Shown: positions 10,050 to 20,566, counted from the first letter of the stretch. The stretch: 64,000 nucleotides of DNA from Candidatus Legionella polyplacis (GCF_037013735.1 NZ_CP135136.1:62001-126000), one strand, 5' to 3'. Numbers and translations: made by a program. Notes: generated from the sequence alone by a model not told the origin.

Positions 10050-10778
10050 TTAACATAATGGTTGAATTTCAATTTTATTATTTTTTAAATATATTTGGCA
10101 TGGTTCAAAATAAGATTTTATTGCATTATCTGAACGATAAATACCAGCAATAGATAAAAGTTCTGCATCTAATGATTGACAAAAAATTCTTGCTTCAGAA
10201 TTTCCATTAATTCCAGCTAATGATTTTCCTCTTAGAGTACCATATATATGAATATTTCCACTAGCAAATAATTCTGCTCCATGATTAACTGAAGATACGA
10301 TAATTAAATCTCCCTTTTTATTAATAATTTGTTGTCCTGATCTAATTGTAAATGTATACAATTTATTTTGTTGTAATTCTTCTTTAAAAAAAAAGTGTTT
10401 TTCATATTCATATTTATTATTTTGAACAATTAATTTATCATTATTGGTAAATGAGTCGTTTAAAATAGCTAAATTTAATATTTTAGCGATATCAATTAAT
10501 TTTTTATTTTTTTTTACACCTTGGATTGCAAAAGGATATAAAAAGTTATTTTTTAAAAAATTATATAAAAATAATAGATCAATAGTTTCATTTTTAATCT
10601 TACTAAAATCAATAATAATAGGAATATTTTTAAATTCAAATAATTTATTTGAAATAAATTGATTTAATTGTTTTGTCACTAATTTTTGATTAGTTTCTAA
10701 TATATATAAAATAATAAAGAAATATGATTTGTTTCCCAACAAAAAAAATCTTTTTTTTACTATATCAATAGAATTCAT
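10050..10778 (-). CDS. minC: Septum site-determining protein MinC
   Basis: MinC blocks FtsZ ring assembly away from mid-cell when MinD brings it to the membrane. The 242-residue protein has a weakly conserved N-terminal FtsZ-inhibitory domain. The C-terminal beta-helix is clear: IRSGQQIINKKGDLIIVSS, then GNIHIYGTLRGKSLAG and EARIFCQSLDAELLSIAG. minD and minE are not next to it; ndk follows downstream, unlike the usual minCDE operon. The N-terminal half has drifted far more than the C-terminal, MinD-binding half. Confidence 0.93.
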   Translation of the reverse strand: MNSIDIVKKRFFLLGNKSYFFIILYILETNQKLVTKQLNQFISNKLFEFKNIPIIIDFSKIKNETIDLLFLYNFLKNNFLYPFAIQGVKKNKKLIDIAKILNLAILNDSFTNNDKLIVQNNKYEYEKHFFFKEELQQNKLYTFTIRSGQQIINKKGDLIIVSSVNHGAELFASGNIHIYGTLRGKSLAGINGNSEARIFCQSLDAELLSIAGIYRSDNAIKSYFEPCQIYLKNNKIEIQPLC

Positions 10779-10869
10779 GTTTATAATTAAAAAATATTAA
10801 TTTTATTAGTATACAAAATTAATTTTATTTATTAAAACCCCTGACAATAATATAATATTATATATATTT

Positions 10870-10942
<73 letters not shown>

Positions 10943-11098
10943 TATTTTAATTAGATAATATATTTTATAAAAATTTTAATAATAAAAAAATATTTTTAGC
11001 ATAATTTATTATATAGCATTAAATGCATTAAATTTAATTAAAATAATAGAATATATATAAATATATGTATATATTACTAAAAATTAATTTATTGTTTT

Positions 11099-13816
11099 TC
11101 ATGATAATTGTCCATGACAAAATTTAAATTTTTTTCTAGATCCACATGGACATAAGTCATTTCTACCTACTTTTTTTTCATATATTTTAAATATAGCTAA
11201 ATTTTTATTATCAAAATATTTTATTTTTTTATTATAAATAAATATTTTTTCTTGAAAACATTCTCTATATTCTTGTTTACTTAATTTGATAGCTTCTTTT
11301 GCTATTTCTGTTTTTCTATCTATATCTATAGAAAATAATAATCTTATTATTTCATACTTTAATGAAGAAATCATATTAAAAAATAAAATAAATGCTTCTC
11401 TTTTATATTCCTGTTTTGGATCTTTTTGTGCATATCCTCGCAAATGAATTCCTTGACGTAAACATTCTATTATAGATAAATGCTCACACCAATAATAATC
11501 TAGAGTTTGTAAAATAATAAATTTTTCAAAAAAATATAAGATATTTTCATTAAGTTCTTTTTTTTTTTCTTTATAAATATTTAAAAACTTATTAAAAACT
11601 TTTTCTTTAATATAATTTTTAAAATTAAAAGATGATTTTTTTTTTATAAAAATACTTTTATTTTCCATAAAAATATTAAAATCCTTCATAATTATTAAAA
11701 ATAATTTATTTAATTTTATATCTTGTTTAAAATCATTTCTATTTTTAGAAAAATTTAAATTCTCTATTAAATTAGATATTACATCTTTCATAATTTCTAT
11801 AATAAATTCTTGAAAACTAATCATCTTTATGAGGTTTAATCTTTGCGTATAAAAAACTTTTCTTTGTTCATTTATGACATCATCATATTCCAATAATTGT
11901 TTTCTTATATCAAAATGATATCCTTCTAATTTTTTTTGAGCATTTTCTATTGCTCTTGATATCAAAGAATGTTCAATGGGTTCTCCTGATTTCATCCCTA
12001 ATTTCTGCATTATATGTGAAACACGTTTAGAAGCAAAAATTCTCATTAAATTATCTTCCATAGATAAATAAAATCTACTACTTCCTATATCTCCTTGTCT
12101 TCCAGATCTTCCTCTTAATTGATTGTCAATACGTCTAGATTCATGCCTTTCTGAACCAATAACTCTTAATCCTCCGGATTTTATTACTTGTTCATGACGT
12201 TTTTTCCAATCCTCTTTTAAAATTTTTATTTTCTCTTTATTCATTTTTAATAATGAATGACCAAACTTATAAAATATATTTCCTCCTAAAACAATATCGG
12301 TTCCTCTTCCAGCCATATTAGTAGCAATTGTTACAGAACCAGGTCTTCCTGCATCCGCAATTATTTTTGCTTCTTTTTTATGAAATTTAGCATTTAAAAC
12401 TTGATGTTTAATCTTAAATTTATCCATTAAATTGCTTAATATTTCTGAAGATTCAATCGATGTTGTTCCTATAAGCACAGGTTGTTTTTTTTTAACACAA
12501 TTTTTTACATCATTAATAATAGCATTGTGTTTATCTTTCTGAGTAAGATAAACTAAATCACTTTGATCTAAACGACACATAGGCTTATTAGTAGGTATAA
12601 CTATAACTTCTAAATCATAAATTTGTTGAAATTCATAAGCTTCTGTATCAGCAGTTCCAGTCATTCCAGATAATTTATCATACAACCTAAAATAATTTTG
12701 AAACGTAATAGAAGCAAGAGTTTGATTTTCATTTTGAATTGGAACACACTCTTTAGCTTCTATAGCTTGATGTAAACCTTCTGACCATCTTCTTCCATAT
12801 ATGGCACGACCTGTATGCTCATCCACAATAATAATTTTTTTATTTTTAATAATATAATCAATATTACGATGAAACATAACATGAGCTCTGAGAGCAGCAT
12901 TTATATGATACATAAGATTAATATTAGTAGAATGATAAAGATCTTTTTTAGAATTTAATAATTTAGCTTCTAAAAGAAGTTTTTCAATATGATCATGTCC
13001 TTTTTCTGTTAGATATACTTGCTTTTGTTTTTCATCAATAACATAATTTGTTAGGTGATTAAAATTAGCATTTTCATTAAGTTGTAAAATAATTTTATTA
13101 ATTATTACATATAAATCAGAACTTACATGAGACTCTCCAGAAATAATTAATGGAGTTCTAGCCTCATCTATTAAAATAGAATCAACTTCATCAATAATAG
13201 CAAAATTTAATTCTTTTTGAACTTTATCTTCTATATTAAAGATCATATTATCTTTTAAATAGTCAAATCCAAATTCATTATTTGTTCCATAAATAATATC
13301 TGATTGATAAGCAATTTTTTTTTCTTTATATGGCATATCTGAATAAATAACACCCACAGTTAATCCCAAAGATTCATATATAGGTTTCATCCATTGGCTA
13401 TCTCGTTTAGAAAGATAATCATTAACTGTCACGATATGAACTCCTTTCCCAGTTAAAGCATTTAAATAAGATGGTAAAGTAGCTACTAAAGTTTTACCTT
13501 CTCCTGTACGCATTTCAGCAACTTTTCCTTCATGTAAAACAATACCTCCAATTAATTGGACATCAAAATGCCTTAAATTTAAAATTCTAAATGAAACTTC
13601 TCTTACTACAGCAAAAGCTTCTGTCAAAATATCGTTTAAATTTTCTCCTTCAAGTAATCTAGATTTAAATTCTTTTGTTTTATTAAATAATTTCTTATTA
13701 GAAAGTTTTTTTAATTTTTCCTCATAAGAGTTAATAGATAAAATTCTCTTTTTAATTTTATTTAAAACTCGTTCATTTCTACTTTTAAAAATTTTTTTAA
13801 TTAAAACATTTAACAT
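11099..13816 (-). CDS. secA: Preprotein translocase ATPase SecA
   Basis: SecA is the motor that pushes unfolded preproteins through SecYEG. The 905-residue protein is full length. It starts [18 protein letters not shown], like E. coli SecA. Walker A is [11 protein letters not shown], the DEAD-type motif is [14 protein letters not shown], and NMAGRGTDI and RGRSGRQGD follow in the second motor domain. The C-terminal zinc-binding tail [14 protein letters not shown], which binds SecB and phospholipid, is complete. An intact tail is notable in such a reduced genome. Confidence 0.98.
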   Translation of the reverse strand: MLNVLIKKIFKSRNERVLNKIKKRILSINSYEEKLKKLSNKKLFNKTKEFKSRLLEGENLNDILTEAFAVVREVSFRILNLRHFDVQLIGGIVLHEGKVAEMRTGEGKTLVATLPSYLNALTGKGVHIVTVNDYLSKRDSQWMKPIYESLGLTVGVIYSDMPYKEKKIAYQSDIIYGTNNEFGFDYLKDNMIFNIEDKVQKELNFAIIDEVDSILIDEARTPLIISGESHVSSDLYVIINKIILQLNENANFNHLTNYVIDEKQKQVYLTEKGHDHIEKLLLEAKLLNSKKDLYHSTNINLMYHINAALRAHVMFHRNIDYIIKNKKIIIVDEHTGRAIYGRRWSEGLHQAIEAKECVPIQNENQTLASITFQNYFRLYDKLSGMTGTADTEAYEFQQIYDLEVIVIPTNKPMCRLDQSDLVYLTQKDKHNAIINDVKNCVKKKQPVLIGTTSIESSEILSNLMDKFKIKHQVLNAKFHKKEAKIIADAGRPGSVTIATNMAGRGTDIVLGGNIFYKFGHSLLKMNKEKIKILKEDWKKRHEQVIKSGGLRVIGSERHESRRIDNQLRGRSGRQGDIGSSRFYLSMEDNLMRIFASKRVSHIMQKLGMKSGEPIEHSLISRAIENAQKKLEGYHFDIRKQLLEYDDVINEQRKVFYTQRLNLIKMISFQEFIIEIMKDVISNLIENLNFSKNRNDFKQDIKLNKLFLIIMKDFNIFMENKSIFIKKKSSFNFKNYIKEKVFNKFLNIYKEKKKELNENILYFFEKFIILQTLDYYWCEHLSIIECLRQGIHLRGYAQKDPKQEYKREAFILFFNMISSLKYEIIRLLFSIDIDRKTEIAKEAIKLSKQEYRECFQEKIFIYNKKIKYFDNKNLAIFKIYEKKVGRNDLCPCGSRKKFKFCHGQLS

Positions 13817-14122
13817 AATTTATTTCACTAATACAATATAATATTAAAATTTTATTATCTATATTTAAAATATTAACTTTACAATAAAAATTATCTAGTA
13901 CAAAATAAAGTAATTAACCCTATATACAAAAATCTTTATAAATGTCTTTATTTCACTAATTTTCATAAAAATATATTTATAATTGTTTTTCAATATTAAT
14001 GATGGATTAAAAATTAATATTTTCAATATCGAATATTGCTTATTTATTTTAGCAAAATTTCACAAATTAATTTAATAAATAAATATATAAAACATAATTT
14101 TTTTTATTAAAAAGTTAATGTT
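13817..14122. other. Intergenic stretch upstream of secA
   Basis: About 300 AT-rich bases between the secA start and the end of the RpfE-like gene, both on the minus strand. I see no open reading frame resembling SecM and no structured RNA. It should carry the secA promoter and leader. Confidence 0.55.
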
Positions 14123-14935
14123 TTAAAAAAACCAAAATTTTTTTGCTTGATAATATAAAGATATATTATTCCAATGCCAACAAGTCGAATATTTTCTCAA
14201 TTTTTTTTTTAAATAACTAAATATTTTTTTTTCAGGATATTTAATAAATATACAACAATTCTGATCGAATTTTAATTTGCAAGAATAATCCATTATATTA
14301 TTAAATTCCGAAAAATACTTTAACAAAATCAAATCATTTGTAATGATTTTAGTTAATTTTGGAAATATAAATTTCCCATGCCCCCAGATCCATAAACTAT
14401 TAACAGTCAAATCAGAATGTCTCCATTTATTAAGTGGATGAGAATATAAATACATTTGCAACTCTGTAATTTTTTTTTGCCAAAAAAAAGTTTTATCTAA
14501 ATAAAATAAAGAAGGATATATTGGTTTATTTAGTAATGTATATACAGAGGGATTACAAATTAATGGCTTTTTTTTAACATTAATTAACCAAATATATGGA
14601 CTGTAATAAATTAAATTTATATCATCTGATTTAAAAAATTGAGAAATTTCATAAAACCATAAACGAGATTCTAATTCATTTAATTGTAAAGAAGAATCTG
14701 ATGCTACAATCATTACTTGATTATAATAAATTTTCCAATGAACCAAAGAAACTACTAACCACTGCTCTTTTATAGAAATATTACAATATATACTTATTAA
14801 ATTTGCTAAAGGAGGATATGTAAAAGAATATCCTAAAGATATTAACATATTAAAATAATAATTTTTATGAATTAAATTATATTCTACTTTTTCAGACAAC
14901 ATTTTTTTATTGTTGTTTATAACAATATTAATCAT
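14123..14935 (-). CDS. RpfE-type / phosphoglycerate-mutase-like conserved protein
   Basis: This 270-residue protein resembles the RpfE-type family, distantly related to cofactor-independent phosphoglycerate mutases of the alkaline phosphatase superfamily. Support comes from a core pattern: an LYSHPLNKWRH segment at about residues 160-170, then TVNSLWIWGHGKF at about 178-190, which matches the family's H-P-x-N...NSLW.WG block. The part around SLVHWKIYYNQVMIVAS is also family-like. It seems somewhat short, with a shortened N-terminus. No biochemical role is established for this family, and enzyme activity should not be assumed. It is divergent from the Mth938-like gene. Confidence 0.55.
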   Translation of the reverse strand: MINIVINNNKKMLSEKVEYNLIHKNYYFNMLISLGYSFTYPPLANLISIYCNISIKEQWLVVSLVHWKIYYNQVMIVASDSSLQLNELESRLWFYEISQFFKSDDINLIYYSPYIWLINVKKKPLICNPSVYTLLNKPIYPSLFYLDKTFFWQKKITELQMYLYSHPLNKWRHSDLTVNSLWIWGHGKFIFPKLTKIITNDLILLKYFSEFNNIMDYSCKLKFDQNCCIFIKYPEKKIFSYLKKKLRKYSTCWHWNNISLYYQAKKFWFF

Positions 14936-15036
14936 ATAAAAAATTATATAATATAAACTTATACTTTAACAAAAATCTATAATAATATTAATTAAATTTA
15001 TAAATGTATCTTTAAAAAAAAGTATTTATTACTTAA

Positions 15037-15399
15037 ATGCATATTAATTTAGAATATTGCCAAAAACATAGTATTCAATCTTATGGAAGTAATTTTATAA
15101 AAATAAATTCAGTAATTTATAAAAAAAGTCTTATTGTAAATAATAATACAATTATTTCTAATTGGAAAGTTAAAAGTATTTATGATATAAACAAAAATAA
15201 TATAAAACCACTAATCCTACATAAAGCAAATATTATTTTAATTGGCTCAAATAATATACAAATATCTTATTTAAATAAACTTAAAAAATTCTTTACAAAA
15301 AAAACTGCAATAGAATGTATGTCTATAAGTTCAGCTTGCAAAGTATTTAATATATTATTATGTGAAAATCGATATGTATCCATTGGAATCATATTATAA
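15037..15399 (+). CDS. Mth938-like (DUF498/AAMDC) domain protein
   Basis: This 120-residue single-domain protein belongs to the Mth938/DUF498 family. Conserved features are the IKINSVIYKKSLIV strand pair, the ANIILIGSNN segment (family pattern ...ILLIGTG) and the C-terminal SACKVFNILLCENRYVSIGII, which follows the family pattern ACrtyNvLl.EgR.v.a.li. In proteobacteria it is often found near protein-export genes, as here near secA. Its function is unknown. It starts 101 bases from, and divergently to, the RpfE-like gene. Confidence 0.8.
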   Translation: MHINLEYCQKHSIQSYGSNFIKINSVIYKKSLIVNNNTIISNWKVKSIYDINKNNIKPLILHKANIILIGSNNIQISYLNKLKKFFTKKTAIECMSISSACKVFNILLCENRYVSIGIIL

Positions 15400-15524
15400 T
15401 AATTAAATTATATCTAATAAAATTAGTATCAATTTTATTGAAAAATATCTATTTTTTTTGTTAGAATAAGTTTCTTTATTTTTTAATTCAATATATAAGT
15501 ATCCAATTAGATAAATTTATATTT

Positions 15525-15616
15525 GGAGAGGTGGCTGAGTGGATTAAAGCGCATGTTTGGAAAACATGTATACAGATAATTTAATTGTATCGAGGGTTCG
15601 AATCCCTCTCTCTCCG
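15525..15616 (+). tRNA. tRNA-Ser (anticodon GGA)
   Basis: A class II tRNA with a long variable arm. Acceptor GGAGAGG pairs with TCTCTCC with one wobble pair. The anticodon arm reads CATGT TTGGAAA ACATG with anticodon GGA. The T arm is GAGGG TTCGAAT CCCTC and the discriminator is G. The CCA end is not encoded. Confidence 0.96.
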
Positions 15617-15657
15617 AGTAATTCTAATTAGTTTAAAATAAAATCATTAACACTTTA

Positions 15658-16347
15658 CTATTTAAAATTTTTTTCTAAAAAATTAATAAATTTATTATGT
15701 ATTTTTAATTCTTCTGAATCAGCATAAATAATGGGGGAATGACTAATTAATATATCATCTTGATTTATATCATCATTTTTATAATTACTAAAATTTTGTT
15801 CTATCTTTTCTTCTTTAAATAAAGAAGTTTGTCCACTAGTCATTTCCAAATAAAGAACTGCTAGAATTTTAGCATCTAACAAAGCACCATGAAAATTTCT
15901 ATCAGAAATATCTATTTTATAACGTTTACAAAGAGCATTTAAAGTATTTCTTCTTCCTGGATATTTTTTTCTTGCAAAAACTAAAGTATCAAAAATAGAA
16001 CAATAATTTCTTAAAAAAATTGGATTATCAATTAATTTAAATTCATATTCTAAAAAATTTATATCAAATTCCGCATTATGTATTATTAACTCAGAATATT
16101 TAATAAATTCTAAAAAACCTATTGCAATATCTTTAAAAAAAGGTTTTTCTTTTAAAAAATTCTGAGTAATTCCATGAATGCTAAAAGATTCTTTATCAAT
16201 ATTACGTTGAGGATTTAAATATGTATGAAAATATTTTCCGGTAAATTTCCTTTCTTTTAATTCTATACATCCAATTTCAATAATTCTATGTCCTGATTTT
16301 ATATCAAGACCTGTGGTTTCTGTATCTAACACGATTTGTCTTTTCAT
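15658..16347 (-). CDS. dnaQ: DNA polymerase III epsilon subunit (3'-5' proofreading exonuclease)
   Basis: Epsilon proofreads DNA made by the DnaE alpha subunit. Motif ExoI is VLDTETTGLD, with Asp and Glu metal ligands. The ExoIII-epsilon block is FHGALLDAKILAVLYL, with the catalytic His and Asp. The C-terminal helix region SEELKIHNKFINFLEK resembles the alpha-binding tail. I chose the ATG at 16347 (229 residues, MKRQIVLD), because AAGGTG lies about 7 bases upstream of it. A TTG six codons earlier is the alternative. It lies directly downstream of rnhA, a common pairing. Confidence 0.94.
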   Translation of the reverse strand: MKRQIVLDTETTGLDIKSGHRIIEIGCIELKERKFTGKYFHTYLNPQRNIDKESFSIHGITQNFLKEKPFFKDIAIGFLEFIKYSELIIHNAEFDINFLEYEFKLIDNPIFLRNYCSIFDTLVFARKKYPGRRNTLNALCKRYKIDISDRNFHGALLDAKILAVLYLEMTSGQTSLFKEEKIEQNFSNYKNDDINQDDILISHSPIIYADSEELKIHNKFINFLEKNFK

Positions 16348-16406
16348 TTTAAACACCTTAATCAAAGAAAAATAAATGAAAACAAAATTAACTATTTATT
16401 AAATTC

Positions 16407-16841
16407 TTAACATAATGATTCTAAAATTGCTTTTTTAGCTAATGCATCAACTTGTTCATTTTCTGGATAACCAGAATGACCTTTTATCCAATACCAATTA
16501 ACAACATGAAAATTAGAAATTAAATCTAATTTTTTCCATAAGTCAATATTTTTTATCGGTTTCTTTTTAGTATTAACCCAAAAATTCTTTTTCCATCTAA
16601 ATATCCAATTATTCATACCTTGACTTAAATATTTCGAATCAGTAAAAAGATGAACATTACACGAACGATTTAAAGATTCTAAAGCTTTAATTGCAGCTGT
16701 AAGTTCCATACGATTATTAGTAGTTAAAGGATCAAATCCATAAAAAAATTTTGTATAATTACAATATCTCAATAAAAATCCCCAACCTCCTGGACCAGGA
16801 TTTCCTTTGCAAGCACCATCAGTGTAAACTTTAACAATCAT
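16407..16841 (-). CDS. rnhA: Ribonuclease HI
   Basis: This enzyme cuts RNA in RNA-DNA hybrids, such as Okazaki primers and R-loops. The 144-residue protein has the full DEDD catalytic set: Asp8 in YTDGACKGNPGPGG, Glu46 in RMELTAA, Asp68 in LFTDSKY and Asp132 in QVDALAKK. The active-site loop His is in KGHSGYPENE. It lies upstream of dnaQ on the same strand with a 59-base spacer. Confidence 0.97.
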   Translation of the reverse strand: MIVKVYTDGACKGNPGPGGWGFLLRYCNYTKFFYGFDPLTTNNRMELTAAIKALESLNRSCNVHLFTDSKYLSQGMNNWIFRWKKNFWVNTKKKPIKNIDLWKKLDLISNFHVVNWYWIKGHSGYPENEQVDALAKKAILESLC

Positions 16842-16963
16842 AATAATATTTTTATAACAAAAAATTGTAAAAATTAATTTTCTAAATTATTTTTTCACTC
16901 ATATAAAATAAATAATAATATTTATTCTTTTAACATTTACATATTAATTTAATGATAACTATT

Positions 16964-18442
16964 TCATTTCAAAAAATTTTTATCTAAATATTTTTTAACT
17001 ACATTTTCATCAGAAAAATAAAGATATTTTCCCATAATCTCTTGAAATTTTTCATGTCCTTTACCTAAAATTAAGATTATATCTTGAGATTCTGCTATAT
17101 CAATAGCTTTCTTTATAGCATACTCTCTATTAGGTATTTTATAAATACAAGATTTATTAATACTAGCTCCCAAATAAATTTCTTCAATAATATTTTTTGA
17201 ACTTTCATATCTAGGATTATCACTTGTAATAATTAAAATATCGGAATAATAACTAGCTATATACCCCATCAATGGTCTTTTTGTTTGATCACGATTTCCT
17301 CCACATCCAAAAACTACTATAACATGTTTTTTTTTTATTTTATGAAAAAATGCTAATATCTTCTTAAATGCATCAGGATTATGTGCATAATCAATTATAA
17401 TACAAGGATCATAAGATACTATTTGCATGCGACCAGGAACAGATTTTAATTTATTAAAAACTAAAATAACTTCGTTTAAAGAAAACCCTAAAATCATTAA
17501 AATAATAAAAACAGCAAGCATATTGTATATATTAAATAACCCTAAAGTATTAACAGTAAATTCAAATTTACCCCATGGAGACATAATCATACACCAAGTA
17601 TTTAAAAAAATAGTTTTCCATTTTAATATATATACATCAGCATTAACATTTATACCATAACTTATAATATGCGCTTTTTTTGAGATAGATTTCGTGATAA
17701 ATTGTTTATATAAATCATCATAGTTAATCACTGCCCATTTAATATGGGGAGAAGAAAAAAAAGAAGATTTAATTTTAATATAATTTTTCATCGTCAAATG
17801 ACAATCTAAATGATCATGACTAATATTAGTATATATTACATTTTGAAATTCAATGTCATTTATCCTATATTGAGATATGGCATGAGAAGAAACTTCCATA
17901 AATATATTTTTCACATATTTTTCTTGACAATCTTTAAGAAAACGAAAAAATACTAAAGAATCAGGAGTAGTATTTTCAAAAAATTTTAAATTTCCTATAA
18001 ATCCTGCTCCTAAAGTACCTATATAAAAAGATAAACTATTCAATATAGTACATGCTTGAGTAAGTTGATATGTTATAGTGGTTTTACCATTAGTACCAGT
18101 AACTCCAGTGATGATTATATTTTTGTTAGAAGAAATGAAATAGTAATATCTTTTAACTATTTTTGATAAATTTTTTTTTAATTTAAAGAATGGTATACAA
18201 GGTATATTTGTTGGCAATTTACAATTAATAGGTATATTACACGATTCATAAACTATAGCACTAGCACCAAATTGTAAGGCTTCCATAATAAATAGTCTTC
18301 CATCTAAAAGATCTCCAGGATATGCAAAAAATAAAAATCCAGGTTTTACTTGTTTACTATTATTTTGTAAACCATAAATTTCACAATCTAAATCATACGA
18401 AATACTATTAGTCCAAGGATGCATTAAATAACTTAATTTCAT
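16964..18442 (-). CDS. murE: UDP-MurNAc-tripeptide synthetase (meso-diaminopimelate type) MurE
   Basis: MurE adds meso-diaminopimelate to UDP-MurNAc-L-Ala-D-Glu. The 492-residue protein has the ATP loop GVTGTNGKTT, the DHLDCH segment and the DNPR motif in SDNPRYES, which selects meso-diaminopimelate over lysine. ILGKGHEKFQ near the C-terminus is typical. It follows rsmH by 100 bases. The usual dcw genes ftsL and ftsI between rsmH and murE, and murF after it, are absent here. Confidence 0.96.
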   Translation of the reverse strand: MKLSYLMHPWTNSISYDLDCEIYGLQNNSKQVKPGFLFFAYPGDLLDGRLFIMEALQFGASAIVYESCNIPINCKLPTNIPCIPFFKLKKNLSKIVKRYYYFISSNKNIIITGVTGTNGKTTITYQLTQACTILNSLSFYIGTLGAGFIGNLKFFENTTPDSLVFFRFLKDCQEKYVKNIFMEVSSHAISQYRINDIEFQNVIYTNISHDHLDCHLTMKNYIKIKSSFFSSPHIKWAVINYDDLYKQFITKSISKKAHIISYGINVNADVYILKWKTIFLNTWCMIMSPWGKFEFTVNTLGLFNIYNMLAVFIILMILGFSLNEVILVFNKLKSVPGRMQIVSYDPCIIIDYAHNPDAFKKILAFFHKIKKKHVIVVFGCGGNRDQTKRPLMGYIASYYSDILIITSDNPRYESSKNIIEEIYLGASINKSCIYKIPNREYAIKKAIDIAESQDIILILGKGHEKFQEIMGKYLYFSDENVVKKYLDKNFLK

Positions 18443-18542
18443 TTGAAAAATTATTACTTATTTAATAATGATCTAAATATTATTTTATAAAATTAATAAA
18501 AATAAATTTTGTTATTGTTAACAACAAAATGAAGTTTCTCAC

Positions 18543-19499
18543 CTAATCATTATTAATTTTTTCCCCTATTCTCAGTATAGCACTTCTAGATCTAATATTA
18601 TTTTTAATTTCTTCATCAGATGGCCTGATAAACTTACCAATTTGTCTAAATTTTATATTATTTTCGATAGTATAAATAGGTATTTTAGATAAATAAAATA
18701 TATTGTAATTTTTATTTAACATAAATCTTTTAACTATCCTATCTTCTAAAGAATGAAAACTAATAACAACCAAACGACCTTTAATAGATAAAACTTTTAA
18801 AGTTGCTTTTAAAGCAAAAAATAAATTATCTAATTCTTTGTTTACATGTATTCTTATAGCTTGAAATACACGAGTAGCTGGATGTTTATGATTTTTCCAT
18901 ATTGGTACTACTTTTTTTATAACTTTAACAAGATCAAAAGTGTTATTTATATTAAATTTAATTCTTTCTTTATAAATTTCTTTAGCAATTTTTAAGGCAT
19001 AACGTTCTTCTCCATATTTTTTGAATATTAATGCCATTTGATTTATATCTGTTTCATAAATAAATTTTTTGGCAGTAAAATCTTGTTGTAAATCTATTCT
19101 CATATCTAATGGTCCAGATTTTAAAAAACTGAAACCTCTAGATGGATCATTTAATTGTGCTGAAGATATACCTAAATCTAACAAAATACCGTCAATTTTT
19201 CCACAAATATTGTTTTTTTTAGCAAATTGATAAATATCTGAAAAAGAACCATGATGTATAAAAATTCTTTTATCATTTGAAAAATGAGTTTTTGCAAATT
19301 TTATAGAATTTATATCTTTATCTATAACAAAGAGCTTTCCTAAATTTGACAATTTTTTTAAAATATTAATACTATGTCCACCATATCCAAAAGTTCCATC
19401 CAAATAAATTCCATCACATTTAATGGATAATCCGTCTATTACTTCTTTTAACAAAACAGGTTTATGAATAGCATTTTCACACATTTTATATAGATTCAT
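18543..19499 (-). CDS. rsmH: 16S rRNA (cytosine1402-N4)-methyltransferase RsmH
   Basis: RsmH (MraW) methylates C1402 of 16S rRNA in the decoding centre. The 318-residue protein has the SAM-binding DGTFGYGGHS near the N-terminus, LLDLGISSAQLNDPSRGFSF in the middle and the C-terminal block SFHSLEDRIVKRF, all family signatures. It is the first remaining gene of the old dcw cluster. mraZ is missing upstream, where RNase P RNA lies instead. Confidence 0.96.
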   Translation of the reverse strand: MNLYKMCENAIHKPVLLKEVIDGLSIKCDGIYLDGTFGYGGHSINILKKLSNLGKLFVIDKDINSIKFAKTHFSNDKRIFIHHGSFSDIYQFAKKNNICGKIDGILLDLGISSAQLNDPSRGFSFLKSGPLDMRIDLQQDFTAKKFIYETDINQMALIFKKYGEERYALKIAKEIYKERIKFNINNTFDLVKVIKKVVPIWKNHKHPATRVFQAIRIHVNKELDNLFFALKATLKVLSIKGRLVVISFHSLEDRIVKRFMLNKNYNIFYLSKIPIYTIENNIKFRQIGKFIRPSDEEIKNNIRSRSAILRIGEKINND

Positions 19500-19661
19500 A
19501 AAGTATTTACTAATATATAAAATTATTATATTAAAATAATCTAATATTATTAGAATATTAAATTAATAAAAAAATAAAATACCTATTACAAAATAAATTT
19601 ATATCTCATTTTCAAGATCATAGATTTTATATTTTTAATATAATATAAAAAACAAAATTTT

Positions 19662-20054
19662 GATAAAGTTGATTTGTAAGCCGGATTCTGTATAAGACAA
19701 TCATTTATCTAGAATATATGTCACCATATATTTCAAGCGATCTACCAATTTTTTTTTTGCATAGGGCAATACAAATTTAATTTTAAATTTAAAATTAAAT
19801 AATAAATTTTATTTTGATCTTGCTCCGAATGGGGTTTGCCTAGGCCAAATTTGTTTCCAAATTTGCGGTATGCTCTTACCATACCATTTCACCCTTACCT
19901 AAAAAATTTAAATCTTTTATTGTTTAAAGGCGGTATTTTTTCTGTGGCACTTTCCGTAGATTCTTATCTCCCAGGTATTACCTGGCATTCTGCCCTTTTA
20001 TGGAGTCCGGACTTTCCTCTTTTATAAAAAAGCGATTGTCCAATCAACTTTATC
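19662..20054 (-). ncRNA. rnpB: RNase P RNA (type A)
   Basis: The catalytic RNA that matures tRNA 5' ends. On the minus strand the 5' part reads GAGGAAAGTCCGGACTCC, followed by GGGCAGAATGCCAGGTAA and GTGCCACAGAAA...ACCGCC. In the middle are AGGGTGAAATGGT...GGTAAGAGCATACCGC and GGCAAACCCCATTCGGAGCAAG. The 3' part has ACAGAATCCGGCTTAC. The ends pair as a 13-base-pair P1 helix, GATAAAGTTGATT with AATCAACTTTATC. The ends given are set by this helix and the likely transcription start, giving about 393 nt. Confidence 0.95.
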
Positions 20055-20060
20055 AATTAA

Positions 20061-20089
20061 ATTATATAAATCTTTAAAAATCACTTAAA
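20061..20089 (-). promoter_or_regulatory. Likely rnpB promoter
   Basis: On the minus strand a perfect TATAAT lies at 20066-20061. Six bases downstream of it is G20054, where the P1 helix of RNase P RNA begins, as expected for a transcription start. The -35 position holds only a poor TTTAAG. TATAAT by itself means little in such AT-rich DNA; the agreement with the RNA end is the support. Confidence 0.5.
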
Positions 20090-20233
20090 AAAAATAATTT
20101 TTAACTAATCCAAAATCAATTTAAATAATATATACAGCATTACTTTTTTTAAAAAATATTTAATTTAAAAAAAAAATGATTAACAATAATTTTGGTTGAA
20201 ATCAAAAATTTAATGTTCTTATATTAAATTAAT

Positions 20234-20566
20234 TTATATAAAAAAACTTTCTCCACAACCACATTGTTTCTTTTGATTAGGATTTTTAAAAAGAAATTTA
20301 TGATTTAATCCGTCTTGTATGTAATCAATATACAATCCTTTTATATAAAAAAAACTAAAATTATCAATATAAATTTTATAATTTTTTATAAAATCTTGAA
20401 CATAATCTTCATCTTTTGGTGAAAAAACATAATCTATATTATAAGATAATCCTAAACAACCTTTTTTTTTCACTCCTATACGAAATCCTAATACATTAGG
20501 CACTTTTTTTAGAAAATAAACAAAATGTTTTTTAGCAGTATTACTTAACTTAATCATTTTATTCAA
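20234..20566 (-). CDS. iscA: Iron-sulfur cluster assembly protein IscA
   Basis: A 110-residue A-type Fe-S carrier, the second in the window. It has cysteines in KKGCLGLSYNIDY and in the C-terminal CGCGESF. It lies 104 bases downstream of iscS on the same strand, which is why I call it IscA and not ErpA. The scaffold gene iscU, usually between iscS and iscA, is absent: the spacer is too short for it. Confidence 0.9.
   Translation of the reverse strand: MNKMIKLSNTAKKHFVYFLKKVPNVLGFRIGVKKKGCLGLSYNIDYVFSPKDEDYVQDFIKNYKIYIDNFSFFYIKGLYIDYIQDGLNHKFLFKNPNQKKQCGCGESFFI

Noticed and set aside
19836-20027. A 63-codon plus-strand frame
   Set aside because: It lies wholly inside RNase P RNA on the other strand.
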